A stretch of DNA of 64,000 bases from the NCBI GenBank assembly GCA_023052935.1, contig CM041293.1:55726725-55790724 (forward strand), in the 5' to 3' direction. A model generated the notes under the pieces. It worked only from the letters and a program-made list of their open reading frames with translations. It made no database searches and was not told the DNA's origin. Position numbers and translations under genes: made by a program. This DNA comes from Piezodorus guildinii. Its lineage: Eukaryota; Arthropoda; Insecta; Hemiptera; Pentatomidae. This document shows, piece after piece, positions 23,575-33,932 of the stretch. The first letter of the stretch is position 1, and each line of letters begins with the position of its first letter.

Positions 23575-23868
23575 ATTTTTGGTTGGCGCGAAAGGAAATG
23601 TTTTTCGCCAAGTGGTGTGGTAACTCTAAAATTCCACACCGCGATTCTCGATGATATTTAATGGGGTAGGGTCATCACTCCTACGCCTATTTTTGTGAGT
23701 AGCCAACAGTTGACTGAAGGGTTTTACATAATCGTGGGGAGGTTGTGTGTGTATAATCATTTAATTACTTGCTTGAATAAGTCCTCTCGGGACTGGGATT
23801 CAAATTCATAACCTTTAGGCTTGGTAGGCTATTTCGCTAGCCACACAGCCACGTGCTCCCTTAGTTTT
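23575..23868 (-). mobile_element. tRNA-derived SINE, family 3
   Basis: The minus strand starts GGGAGCACGTGGCTGTGTGG with an A-box-like GTGGCTAGCG and a B-box region TTTGAATCCCAGTCCC, so it has a tRNA-like head related to that of SINE family 1. The body is different: CGAGAGGACTTATTC, a CACACAACCTCCCC piece, GTAGGAGTGATGACCCTACC, and an ending with TGGCGAAAAACATTTCC. Confidence 0.7.
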
Positions 23869-24945
23869 ATCCTTCTTAACTATTAAATTGTGTCTGAAAT
23901 TTTTACGTAAAATATACGCGAGCTGACAATATTGCTTGCCTAATTCGCATGTTGTATTCTAGCGTCGGTCAGTGAAATTTTTCTGTTGACAGAATTATCG
24001 TATACAGTCTGATAAGACTGTGGGAAGCTCTCCCATGCATGAAGTATGGGATCGCTTTACTTTCATGTTTTGTGCTTATATATATTTATTCCTTTGCATT
24101 AACAAAAAACTACAAAAAAAAAAACGAGTGAATAATTCATACTGTTATTTTTTCCATTTAATTATAAATTAATATTAGGTTTCTATTTCGAAAAAAAAAA
24201 TTAGAAGTTGACTTAATTAATATAAATAAGGTCTTACCTAATTTAATGTATCATTATGCAATATACATCCTGTTATAATGTATAAGTCAAATTTATTTAT
24301 TTATTATTATGTTGTATCTGTATTAATTGACATTTCTAAATTTAATTTTTGTCTATAATGAAACTATTATTTAATCTATTTACAAATATATATGTGCACT
24401 AAAGTAAAGTGGATAAAAACTAATTATAATTTTAGTTTTTAATATATTCTTTATAATTAAATCTTTTTCTAATTTTATTTAAAAAAATTGTGTGAATAAC
24501 GGACCTATAAAATTAAATAAAAATAAAAACTGGAATATTTGATAATAATATTGTTCCATAATAAGGACAGTCTTTTGTTGTAAATTCTTTGTTAACATTA
24601 TTGGTCACTCTGCCACCAATATTTATATCCATAACGCTTCATTCCGAACTGTTTAATTAAATAAATAGGCTTCACGAAAACAAAATCCAAACAATGATCA
24701 TTTGTTATCAACACAACTCCTTCCACCTATGCCTTATACTCCTCGCTCGTTACAAGTCTGTCAGGGCTTATTAACCTATTACCTAGCGTTAATTACTTAG
24801 CCCAACAAATTTGCAGTACTATTTCAACGTCGTGGTGCTATTTTGAACTTTACTGTCAGAGCGGTTGCTCGTCAATTTTGAGAGGTGTAATCTCTTAAAT
24901 TCTCTTGAAGACTCAACCTTCCTATATTTTATGGAATAGTTTATT
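23869..24945. other. Non-coding DNA
   Basis: AT-rich. A short GC-richer piece at 23985-24060 (GACTGTGGGAAGCTCTCCCA) forms a small inverted repeat. No gene is seen. Confidence 0.35.
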
Positions 24946-25419
24946 TAGTACCATGGATTTCGCATCTTTTTACGATTTTCTCAAATATGCCTCTTAACGA
25001 CTTCGATTAAACACGCTCTATCGATGTAACATTTAATGGACTTTAATATGATGTAGGCTTTATTCCGATTGAAAGTCCGACAGGGCTTAAATGCCGATAT
25101 TTTAAATTTTCTTCTTCTAAAGTACCTTTAAATTTGTAGATTTAAAAAAAATTAGGCATATCATCTTGTTAGCATTGGTAAATAACGACTTAATATGCAA
25201 GTTGAGCGAATATTTTTTTATACAATGTTCTGTTTTAGAACACGAGAATAGTAATTTAGGTGTGTAATATACCGTTGTAAAGCTAAAGGTTTTAGAAAAA
25301 AATATTATCTCATACACGGAATTGAGAGTGATAAAAAGCCGATAAAGTAAACTGTTTTAGGTAATATTATAATAGATTATTCAATAAAACACATGTTTCT
25401 ATTGAAAATCAATTTATTA
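24946..25419 (-). repeat. R-A repeat, distal part of a copy split by a Penelope-like element
   Basis: The minus strand follows the R-A order: CATGTGTTTTATTGAATAAT, the ACTTTATCGGC block, then AAAGGTACTTTAGAAGAAG and CCCTGTCGGACTTTCAATCG. The proximal part is at 27360-27470, beyond the insertion. Confidence 0.75.
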
Positions 25420-25489
25420 CGAGAAGGGATTAGTGCGATTGGCGGTCGATGAATGAAACAATTAGGTAGTTTCAACCATTTTATTTGCT

Positions 25490-25528
25490 GCCAACGTTTC
25501 GACCCCCATTGTGGGTCATCATCAGGGC
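25490..25528 (-). ncRNA. Minimal hammerhead-ribozyme motif
   Basis: The minus strand reads GCC, CTGATGA, T, stem II GACCC-loop-GGGTC, GAAAC, GTT, GGC. All conserved core positions of a hammerhead (CUGAUGA, GAAA, NUH) are present, and GCC/GGC would form stem I. Stem III is only the self-complementary ACGU type, which suggests action as a dimer. Minimal hammerheads of this kind are known from Penelope-like elements. Activity is not shown. Confidence 0.65.
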
Positions 25529-25804
25529 TAAAAAGATAAAAAAGAAATAAATTTACAATAAGATTAAATATACTATTTTAAAAAATATTGAGCTAAAGTA
25601 TGTCAAAACATAAAAAGATACTAGATGTGTACAAAAATCAGTTAATTAAATTACAATGACTAAGGTATAATAATGAGAGGGCTATACAGAGCGGGTAATG
25701 ACTAAATATTATGTACAAAGGTTTAAAAAATTACATGAAATAAGAAACATTGAAATATGGAGTAGAGTGGAGATACGTACCGTATTGTAGGCGAGTGGAA
25801 ACTA

Positions 25805-26703
25805 TTGGGTTAATGCAAAATTAATGCAGGTTTTTAGTAGGTATTGTAAATACGCCATATCTTTACTTTAACCATATATATTTAATCAAAATAATTTCCA
25901 TCTGAATCAATGCACTTTTGCCAACGTTCAACAAGCTTTCTTATTCCACCAGAAAAAAAATCCGAATCCCTGGACTCAATGAAATCACGAAAAGAATTTT
26001 TAATGTCGTCCTGGTTTTGAACATTTTTCTCCCTCAAAAAGTTGTCCAGATGCCTGAAAAAGTGGAAGTCTGTAGGAGAGAGGTCAGGTGAATAAGGCGG
26101 ATGTTGGAGAACTTCGTAGCCCAACTCGTGCAGTCGTCGAAGCGTTGGTTGTGCAACGTGTGGTCTGGCGTTATCGTGGAGCAGGATCGGCCCCTTCCGA
26201 TTCATCAATGCTGGGCAAAGACGTTGCAATTTTTGAGTTCCGAGTTCCGCCGCCATTTCTCGTGTGGTTTTGGTTGGGTCTTCTTCCACTTTTGACCTCA
26301 GCTGGTCGTTGTCCAGAGCAAGATGACGGCCCCGACCTTCCTTGTCTTCGAGGTCGAAATCTCCTCTGCGAAACTTCTGGAACCAACGCTGCACCGTGCA
26401 CTCATTAATAGCCCCCTGACCCCACACTTCATTAATATTACGAGCCGTTTGCGCAGCGCTGCGCCCTAATTTAAATTCGTAAAAATAAATTTGACGAAAA
26501 TCGCACTTTGACATTTTCGATTCAAGACCTTTGAACACACTGAACAAAACGATTTTACTAAACAAATTCATGGTGAAAGAGAGGGTATTAGATAAGGTTT
26601 GTTTTTGTATAATAATGATCAATGTTAGGATTAGCTTTGTTTACACAATTGGAATTAAGATATTGCTATAGAGGAAACCTGCATTAATTTTGCATCAACC
26701 CAA
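25805..26703 (-). mobile_element. Mariner-family element with internal deletion
   Basis: Terminal inverted repeats of 29 bp (25805-25833 and 26675-26703) differ at one base and begin TTGGGTT. A TA dinucleotide flanks each side (25803-25804, 26704-26705), the mariner target duplication. The uninterrupted paralogous site is visible at 43933-43934 in the other Penelope-like copy. At 899 bp the element is about 400 bp shorter than a typical mariner. Confidence 0.92.
25882..26622 (-). pseudogene. Mariner transposase, internally deleted (SETMAR-like DDxD)
   Basis: Starting at MSKCDFRQIYFYEFKLG (about 26511), the protein has the paired HTH DNA-binding region (RSAAQTARNI, then TVQRWFQKFRRGDFDLED and GRGRHLALDN). 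It jumps after MAAELGTQKLQ to NRKGPILLHDNARPHV. The missing middle contains the first catalytic aspartate (the V-T-G-D-E region of related transposases). The second and third acidic sites, HDNARPH and YSPDLSPTD, are present. The reading frame remains open across the deletion, so a truncated protein could be made, but it lacks the catalytic triad and cannot cut DNA. The extra N-terminal residues before MSKC are upstream sequence and are not expected in the protein. Confidence 0.88.
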
Positions 26704-26738
26704 TAGGTACAATTTGGTGGAATGGGACGTTGGTAGGT

Positions 26739-27170
26739 AAAATGGAAAATGATAGACCTTATACCATTAAAATTCTCTAAATTTCATCAGAACCTTATCC
26801 ATCACCCAAATCCCCTAGCTCAATCCTTATCCACCTCCACACATCCTTATCATCCTCCTAGAAGGTTGAAACGACAGTGGCATCGAGACCTCTTGTAACA
26901 TGTATATTGGAGTTCTAGCATTGGCTAGATTCTCCACTCACGTGCTGTATGCTTGTGAATTGTATATAGGTATGAGTGACTTTTATATATATTTTTATTG
27001 ATTATGTTTTGTATATATGTATATTGTATTATTATTATATAAATTTATTGTTTTGTATATATCGTGTGAATGTAGTATGAATGTTGTACTTTATCGCTAT
27101 TAAAAATGTCCTAAATTGGACAGATTGAAATATTATTCAATAAAGAATTGTTTAAAAAAAAATGGAAAAT
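26739..27170. repeat. Target-site duplication pair around jockey 3' end
   Basis: AAAATGGAAAAT occurs at 26739-26750 and 27159-27170. The left As of the second copy merge with the A tail. The second Penelope-like copy (43975-44000) shows one GGAAAATACGTA at the equivalent place. Confidence 0.75.
26751..27158 (+). mobile_element. Jockey-like LINE 3' end, 5'-truncated
   Basis: Translation gives KFHQNLIHHPNPLAQ and PPRRLKRQWHRDLL, then a stop at about 26899. This is the extreme C-terminus shared with 28915, 34918, 39449 and 62745. A roughly 250-bp 3'UTR follows, ending ATTCAATAAAGAATTG and an A run. Confidence 0.82.
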
Positions 27171-27372
27171 ACGTACCGCTCGGGGATCTGACAACAATGA
27201 GTAAAATTGCAATACTAACATAAAAAGAAGTAATCAGCTTAAACATATAATAGTAATAATATCATAATGGTACTAGAAAATGTTTAACAAAATTCTTTAA
27301 GAAAAACCTACATAATAGTGAGAACTATTATGGATAAAGTATATGGAATAAAACTGACTAAATCAATTTATT

Positions 27373-27475
27373 TAACTCTTTAAACATAGTTCATTTTAAT
27401 GGTATTAAAAAATTAATTTAATAACGGAGGTATGTGAAAGTCCTTGTGTCGCGCACAACGGATTTTCTTCTTGTA
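27373..27475 (-). repeat. R-A repeat, proximal end
   Basis: The minus strand reads GTGCGCGACACAAGGACTTT, CACATACCTCCG and TTATTAAATTAA, the same left-end layout as 1070, 36075 and 37420. It continues at 25419 beyond the Penelope-like insertion. Confidence 0.7.
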
Positions 27476-27529
27476 TTGTATACTATCTTAATTAATTTAC
27501 TTACTAGAATTGTTTTGTATTTCTTCGTA

Positions 27530-27800
27530 ACGGTTAGGGGTGCCTTATCTTCGGTGAAACGCATACTATCACGTGGAGATTCCAATTGCTAGGAGACCAG
27601 AGACGGGAAGATAAGGTGAAGCGGTGGGTGACCTCCGGATGACGTAAGGTGCCCCTGGCAGCTGCGGGGATAGAGTGAGACCCGCACGACATTCACACCC
27701 GGCACGCCGCATGTCGGTCCCTTTTTTCAAGGAGCAACAGACGGTTGCTACCTGGTCCCATTTCTTAGAGATAGGGGAGCTTTTAGGGTTGAGGGTGCGT
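27530..27800. other. Unidentified GC-rich island
   Basis: About 270 bp far richer in GC than its surroundings, with GGAGACCAGAGACGGGAAG, GGTGACCTCCGGATGACG, CCCGGCACGCCGCATGTCGG and a GCAACAGACGGTTGC hairpin near 27737. No frame looks coding and no splice sites are obvious. It could be a LINE 5'UTR, a SINE-like unit or a host regulatory segment. No other copy is in the window. Confidence 0.4.
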
Positions 27801-27839
27801 AGTCAGTCAGTTAGGTTTCGCTAATAAATCATTTCTAAT

Positions 27840-29835
27840 AATTTGGATGGATCATATGACCCTACAGGTACTCAAAATTTTTCATATACCTTACGTCTTA
27901 GCGAGGTAGAAAAGACAACTAAAAGTAACGGAATTATAATACGCATTACTACTTTCATATACCATTGGTTGGGATACCATTGGGATCGTGAAACACTTCC
28001 AAATGGAGTTTTCACCGGAAATAAATGTGTTAGGGTCCCCGGAGTGCAAATAACCAAGTTTCGCAAAAAGGTCAGTGTGTAGCTCGAAAATGAAAAATTG
28101 TATAAAACTGAAATTTTATATTCTAGAAGCGTATATGGTTGAAATATTGAAAGCAACTTTTTCTTCAAAACGGCCGAAAAAGGCAGTTTAAACCTTTTTA
28201 TGATTTTCTCAAAAACTGCTCTCAACGATTTTCATTAAACTCCCTATGTCGATGTAAAATTTTACGGGTTTCAATATCATGTAGGTTTCATTCTGATTGA
28301 AATAGTCAAACAGAGCTTAAATGCCGAATTTTTCTATTTCCTTCCTCTACAGTATCTTATATTTCCTATATTCTAAAAAAATAACCAAATGATACCATAA
28401 CCATAAAAAGACAACTATACTATACACTGAAGATGTTCCAGAAACTTATTCATCAAAATCAGCTGACTGGAAATAGTACTTTATACTATGCGTTTTGCTT
28501 CTTATTATGACTTTTCAAAAACAGATCTAACGATTTTAATCAAACTCGCTTTGTCGATGTGAAATTTAATTAGTTTAAATATTATATAGGCTACATTTAA
28601 ATTGAAATAGTCTGACAGGGCTTTAATGGCGATAATTTAAATTAGCTCTCTTTAAAGTTTCTTTGATCTTGTTGGCATTGATAAAATAGATATATATATA
28701 TATTCAAGTAAAAAAAAAAAAAAAATTGATGACTAACGAAAGGAGAAAAATCAAACATATTTTCAAATTATTTTTTTTTCATATATAAGTATAGTCCTTT
28801 TTTTGTATTATACAACAAGAATCTTTATCTGCACAGTTGTAATACATTAATTGGAATTCCTTTTACAATGCACTACTTATTTACTAAAATTTATTTTGTA
28901 CAATTGTTTTTTGTTTTTTTTGGAGTAGAGATTTGGGGCTCTACTAAACCATCAAATTATTCTCATCTCCAATCCTTCGAAAAATCCTCAATGCTCCTTT
29001 GTCTCATCCATAAAGACCTTAATGTTCCCTTTGTTGCTGACTTGGCCCGAACCAGGTACCACTCCTTTCATGACAAACTCCATTCCCGCTCTAACCCAAT
29101 AGTTTCAATCCTCGCTTCCTCTACAATCCCTGATAATCCTCCGAGACGTCTAAAAAGAAGATGGCCCCGATACCTTCTAGTGTAGCACAGTCTTTAGGGA
29201 GCTGCCAATGGGTAGTGTCCATCCATATGAATCATGTCAACATGTCTTGTATCACATTTACTAAATTTATTTTATTATACAGTTGTAAATACCAATAAAT
29301 TTTTTTTTAATTATTTTTGTTGGTAAAGAAAAAAAAAAGTGATAAAGTAATTGATATAAAAAAAAGTATCAGAAATAATACAAAAAATAAAATTAAATAA
29401 ACAAATAAAAATAGTAATACAGATCTATAATGTAAAAGATGTATATACCTTTGAAAAGCTCAAAATTTTAGAAAAAACTTTATCTTTTATACAAAGGTCA
29501 GTGAAGTATTGTAAAGTGGCGAATAAGGTGTATACTTAAGTGATTACTGCTCATTTCAGTTTTATGTTGTTATATTTTACATAAATAATATATTTCCAAT
29601 AAAACTGGATATAATTCTTTACATCATTTTGAACTTTATTAATAGTTCTTTAATTGATTTTAACAACAAATGTAAGTGAAAGCCCTGTGTTGTCCGTACC
29701 AAATAACGCAAGATTAGTAGTACAGATGTATAATATACCGTTGAAATGCTAAACATTTTAGAAAACTGTTATCTTACATACAAAGTTGTGGAACGGAATG
29801 TAGGGTGGTGAATAGGGCATACATTTTTTTTTATT
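27840..29835 (-). repeat. R-A repeat(s), long but rearranged
   Basis: The minus strand starts with GGACAACACAGGGCTTTCAC at about 29700 and runs through 29400. It resumes below the LINE at 28730-28440 and again at 28340-27840, where it shows GACCTTTTTGCGAAACTTGG, CACTCCGGGGACCCTAACAC and the GTGAAAACTCC landmark. The block around GTCGATGTAAAATTT is present twice (28215-28340 and 28525-28660), so two copies or a partial duplication are mixed. A further R-A piece lies at 29705-29830. The 79- and 117-codon frames inside are not supported as genes. Confidence 0.6.
28915..29315 (+). mobile_element. Jockey-like LINE 3' end, inserted in R-A
   Basis: It encodes GVEIWGSTKPSNYSHLQSFE, then FVADLARTRYHSFHDKLH and IPDNPPRRLKRRW, followed by a stop at 29185. 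Compared with 35370-35860 and 39449 it has a short internal deletion after LQSFEKS. The 3'UTR ends ATACAGTTGTAAATACCAAT and AAATTTTTTTTT. Confidence 0.85.
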
Positions 29836-30212
29836 TCCTTTTAACAAGTTTTACACGCACAAACATTTTTTTTCCATCATTCCCTGATTTCGAAAATCCG
29901 ATCATTCAGAAAAAGGGTGGCTTTAAATAGACTATACTACGTACGTAAATTGTATATAAGAAATATAAAATAGAAATACTTATTGTCACCAGGCTCAGTG
30001 TTGTTACATGTTGTGGTGCAGCACCAATTACATGTTAGAGTTAAGTGGCAGTTACATGCGGGGTTATCATTAATTATAGCCTAAATTAGTTTTAAACAGT
30101 AGGGGGAAAAACTTGTTTTGATAAATGTTATATGTTTATAAAATATTTACGTTTCCTACTTATATAGTATTATTCATTGGGACTGAAAACAAAGTCTTCA
30201 GTCAAACAAAAC

Positions 30213-30256
<44 letters not shown>

Positions 30257-30919
30257 TATATAATATATATATTATAATATAATAGTTGATATCATATTAA
30301 GGAAAAAAACAAGTCAACAATTTAATTGTAAAATTCTTAGGAACCCAGTGGTTCCAATCCTTTACCGGATTATTTTTCTTTTTTTATGGAACTAAAATGA
30401 AATAATGAAAGAGACCTACTTAAAACGACGTTTGAGCATTTTGTTTCAGTTACATAGCTGTCAGCAAATATTTATGTCTTTATTATTTTTTTAACAGAGA
30501 GAGAAAGGCTTTTTTTTATTAACAGTACAATAAAACAAAACAGTGCTGCCCAACTGTATTGGGTTACTACCACATACAGCGCACTCATCAATCATATGAC
30601 ATATTGTTATATTTAGTAGAAATGTCATGAAAATTATTACAGGTAATCTGGTTTTCTACCTAACTTATATCTTTATAGACCTTTTCCAAGCGAAACACGT
30701 ACCTAGGAAAGCCTTGCGATGACCTGAATACCTCACCAACATGTACCTGTTACTTCCTATTTCTTACGAACTGGCCAAATGAAACTTAACATATTAAAAG
30801 TGGACTTATAGAACTGTTCTGTTTGGTGAAACTGTTATATGGTTCTCAAAACGTTTTGTTTAATTTATTATATTCAAGAATGAACCTTTGTATAGACCAA
30901 AAAAAAAAAAAAAAAAAAA
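29836..30919. other. Non-coding DNA with poly(A)/(AT)n tract
   Basis: No gene is seen. A 28-base A run and an AT tract lie at about 30213-30284. The rest, including 30640-30790, is unidentified. Confidence 0.4.
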
Positions 30920-32000
30920 ATTACCCCCAGCCACTTAAAATTTGAGGGCTTACGTTTCAAGATGCCTAGAACATCCGTTGGTCCGCGGAATTTCTCCGAA
31001 AATACTGAACCAAATTTTTTAAAATTTCTCACAAAAATAATAGGACTTGCGTCAATGATCCTAAAACCTAGACGTTGATATTCCTATTCTAATAAAACCT
31101 AGATAAGCCAAATTTAGGACTCCCACGGTAGCATCGTCCGATTAGCCACAGCAGCATAAATAACGTAGTTAATAGTGACTAAAATAATAATTAATTGTAG
31201 TAATAGTGACGGTAAACAATCAAACCAAGACGTTGATATCTTCTGTTGATATCTAGACGCTGGTTATTTTCAAAATGGCGGCCGATTAAAAGTGATTTAA
31301 TTCAATAGCCCAGTTATTTCTGAAGATAAAGAAAAAGTTCTGAATATTTTTAACCAAAAAACTGCGAATAATTATAAAAAAGAGAAAGAAAACAAAATTA
31401 ATTTTACCCATAAATTACTATTAATATTAATACGCCCATAACTCAGTTATTTTTGAAGAAAAAAAAATATGTAGAGAGTTTTAGAAACAGTAAAGCTGCG
31501 ATAAACTAGAAAAACAAAATATAAATCTTGCTTATATATACGGCCATAACTGAGTTATTTTTGAAGATAGAGAAAAAATGTATTTGTGTTTTCTAACCAT
31601 AAATAATTATTAATAAAATAAAAGAAAAAAGTTGAAATTTTAACCCTAAATTATGGGCGTACTCAGTTTTTGTAGTTAGTTCATTAGTTATTGTTATTAA
31701 ATAAAAACATGTTTAGTGTTTTAGAATTAGTGAATTTTGCTCTGAGTGATATTTCATAGATAATTAAAGTATTCTACAAAATGAAAGAAAAATCACTGAA
31801 ATTGGTTCAGAATTAGCAGAGATACAGACTACATCTCGTTATAAATTATAGTCGTTCTATAGAAATTATAGACGTTTTGAAATTATCAGTGGTCATGTGC
31901 TATTTTCCTTTGAATTATTTATTGTTTTTCATAGCAGTATATAGCTATATACTATTATATTGTTATTTGGAAATAATAAACCATCTGCTACGTTTTTTTA
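30920..32000 (+). repeat. R-B dispersed repeat, longest copy
   Basis: It starts after an A run with a TTTGAGGGCTTACGTTTCAA piece and has GCGGAATTTCTCCGAAAA and AAAATGGCGGCCGATTAAAA. The TAACTCAGTTATTTTTGAAG block is repeated about three times internally. It ends with GTTATTTGGAAATAATAAAC. It carries a SINE fragment at 31081-31160. Confidence 0.72.
31081..31160 (+). mobile_element. SINE family 1, 3' fragment
   Basis: TCCTATTCTAATAAAACC, ATTTAGGACTCCCACGGTAG and CATCGTCCGATTAGCCACAG match the SINE 3' half. No tail or duplication is clear. Confidence 0.75.
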
Positions 32001-33023
32001 TTAGTATCTTAATCCCAATTTTAAGATTTAACGCAAATAACCAATAACTTTCCTATTTCATTCAATTATTACGAATTACTCAAATACAGATTCAAAACAA
32101 GACATCCTCCTCGAATAATTTTCAACCTTTTCATTAAAGTATTTTAGGTATGTATTTATTTATACATGTTTATTTTGGTCATCTATATATTATGAAATAA
32201 ACACTATTATTCCTTTAGTTTCCTCCCATAAAATATTCTTGAAACCTTCTAAATATTGTACAAATTTACTAAAGACTTCAGTTGATTTTTTTATTAACCA
32301 TCTTGTTGTAGTTTATTATTAAAATGATTATTAAAAACGTTGCTTGCAGATACTCACGCATCAAAACTAAAATTTATTAATATCTAAAGCCGGAAAAAAA
32401 CAATGCCCTAAAGTATTCAATATGCAAATTGTATTCAATGCTGAAGCTATTATTAGTTGGATGTTTAATTGCGCATTGGTTCAACATAAATTACAGCTTC
32501 AAATGAAGCAACATGACATTTTTTTCTTCTCAATTTTGATAGTTTTTTTTTTCAACTTGGAGAATACTTTTATTTTATATATTCGCATTACTTTGTTATA
32601 TAATTAAATTGAAGGAAAACGGCGACCTAAGACTATCAGAAATAAAAAAGATATGTTATCGATAATAATAATAGGAATGAAGAAGTGATCTAGCGACAAA
32701 TCTAGCTTGCAATCACACCGTCGAAAGTTATGATTCGTTACATAAAAGAAAGAGATCGGAGGTTATATTTGAAACTTTTTAAGAAAAGCGGAAAATGAAA
32801 TATCTTACATTAAGCTCTTGTAAAAATTCTTGAATTGAAAATTTTCAATTAATATGTTTACACCGCAATATGATACCCTGCGACTTATCCCATTAAATGT
32901 TATGACTAGAAAACTATAAATAGTGAAAGGTTTTTATTATTTAATGAGCATTATTATTTTATTACTAAAGGTATGTGCAATAATCACATATTTTATGTAC
33001 AACTTTAAGTATAGTGTTTATCA
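32001..33023. other. Non-coding DNA with a doubtful LINE scrap
   Basis: At 32600-32670 a frame reads IEGKRRPKTIRNKKDM, faintly like the GRPKxR block of LINE C-termini. This is too weak to call. Otherwise nothing is recognised. Confidence 0.3.
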
Positions 33024-33160
33024 CCGGTAGCAGGGTGGCTAGCATAACAGCCTTCAATTGCTAAAGTTCACAGGTTCAAACCCGCAGGTGGTCCTAGGAT
33101 TTTTTAATTGGAGTAAAAAATCCTTAGTTATGCCGTCCTTTGGAGGGGACGTTAAAAGGT
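33024..33160 (+). mobile_element. SINE family 1, 3'-truncated head half
   Basis: The head GGTAGCAGGGTGGCTAGCAT, the B box AGGTTCAAACCCGCAGG and the first half of the body are present to GGGGACGTTAAAAGG. It then changes to R-E. The loss of the 3' half is unusual for a retroposon and suggests later deletion or template switching. Confidence 0.85.
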
Positions 33161-33288
33161 TAAATTCTTTTAATGACAATATAATTAAATAAAATTCACT
33201 ACTACTGATGAAACAAGCAAACAATTCACAAAAAAAAAAAGTTGAAATAACTTAACATAAAAACAAAAATAATTGGATTTACCTATGG
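33161..33288 (+). repeat. R-E repeat joined to SINE
   Basis: In inverse it equals 7225-7345: AATTCACTACTACTGATGAA, CAAGCAAACAATTCAC, an A run, then GTTGAAATAACTTA. It runs into ATTGGATTTACCTATGGCG of the next SINE, as at 7.08 kb. Confidence 0.7.
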
Positions 33289-33559
33289 CGTAGTGTCTAG
33301 CATAACACCTTATAAGCCCAAGGTCGCGGTTTCAAACCGGCAGATGGCCCTAGGATTTTTTAATGGGAGTAAAAAAATCCTTAGTTATACTTCGAAAGGT
33401 ACGTAAAGTGGTGGTCCCGAGCCTTTGCGATGTCAGGTGCTCGTTAAAGATCCCAATCCTAATAAAACCTGGATAGGCAAAACTTAGGACTCCCACTGTA
33501 GCATCTTCCGATTAGCCATAGTAGCATAATGTGACGTTAAAAAAAAAAAAAAAAAAAAT
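33289..33559 (+). mobile_element. SINE family 1, variant subfamily
   Basis: The head is GGCGTAGTGTCTAGCATAAC with B box CGGTTTCAAACCGGC. The body is diverged from the main subfamily and has TACTTCGAAAGGTACGTAAA. The tail is GTTAAAAAAAAAA. It is closest to the copy at 6812-7076. Confidence 0.87.
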
Positions 33560-33869
33560 CTAGTGTTTATTATTTTAAAAATGCACTGTTTAAAATCAGC
33601 TATGGTATGTTTTTCACTTAGAAATCGGCAGACTGCAATTTTTATCGGTTCCCCTAAACTTTGGTTGGTTAATTTTAAATTATTAACGTCAATTAAAGCA
33701 TTGTTCATACTTCACTTTATTTTACTAGACATTTTTTTTTTTTTTTTTTTAATCGAGCCTTTGGTTTCAAACCCATTTTAGACGTTTAGCGTAAATGTTT
33801 ATTATAAATGTTGTACTTTTTACCCAATTCGAAAACTAAAATTATCAATTTGACACCTGAGAGTATAAC

Positions 33870-33872
<3 letters not shown>

Positions 33873-33928
<56 letters not shown>
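33873..33928. repeat. (AT)n microsatellite at the VPS28 intron 1 donor
   Basis: This 56-bp AT run begins three bases inside the intron that follows VPS28 exon 1. Confidence 0.95.
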
Positions 33929-33931
<3 letters not shown>

Positions 33932-33932
33932 C

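Larger units (their letters stand above)
25420..27359 (-). mobile_element. Penelope-like repeat A, non-coding, with two nested insertions
   Basis: It shares with 43539-44735 the start TGGCGGTC...GAAACAA, the ribozyme motif, the GGAGTAGAGTGGAGATACGT block and the distal part (CTGACAACAATGAG, ATAATAGTGAGAAC). No reverse transcriptase or GIY-YIG endonuclease is encoded. Nested inside are a deleted mariner (25805-26703) and a jockey 3' end (26751-27158). Without these it would be about 620 bp. Confidence 0.75.
25407..27372. repeat. Target-site duplication pair around the Penelope-like element
   Basis: AAATCAATTTATT occurs at 25407-25419 and 27360-27372. The R-A consensus (37510-37550) runs straight across this point without the intervening DNA, which supports a real insertion. 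Confidence 0.8.

Noticed and set aside
27843..28225. 79- and 117-codon ORFs on opposite strands
   Set aside because: They lie in an R-A repeat. The equivalent segments of other R-A copies are not open, so coding is unlikely.
32600..32760. LINE C-terminal relic (GKRRPKTIRNKKDM)
   Set aside because: Only one weak motif match. The flanking sequence does not follow any LINE.
33786..33932. VPS28 frame continuing into an Ile-Tyr-rich tail
   Set aside because: This is translation of the AT microsatellite in intron 1. The conserved protein ends at a GT donor.
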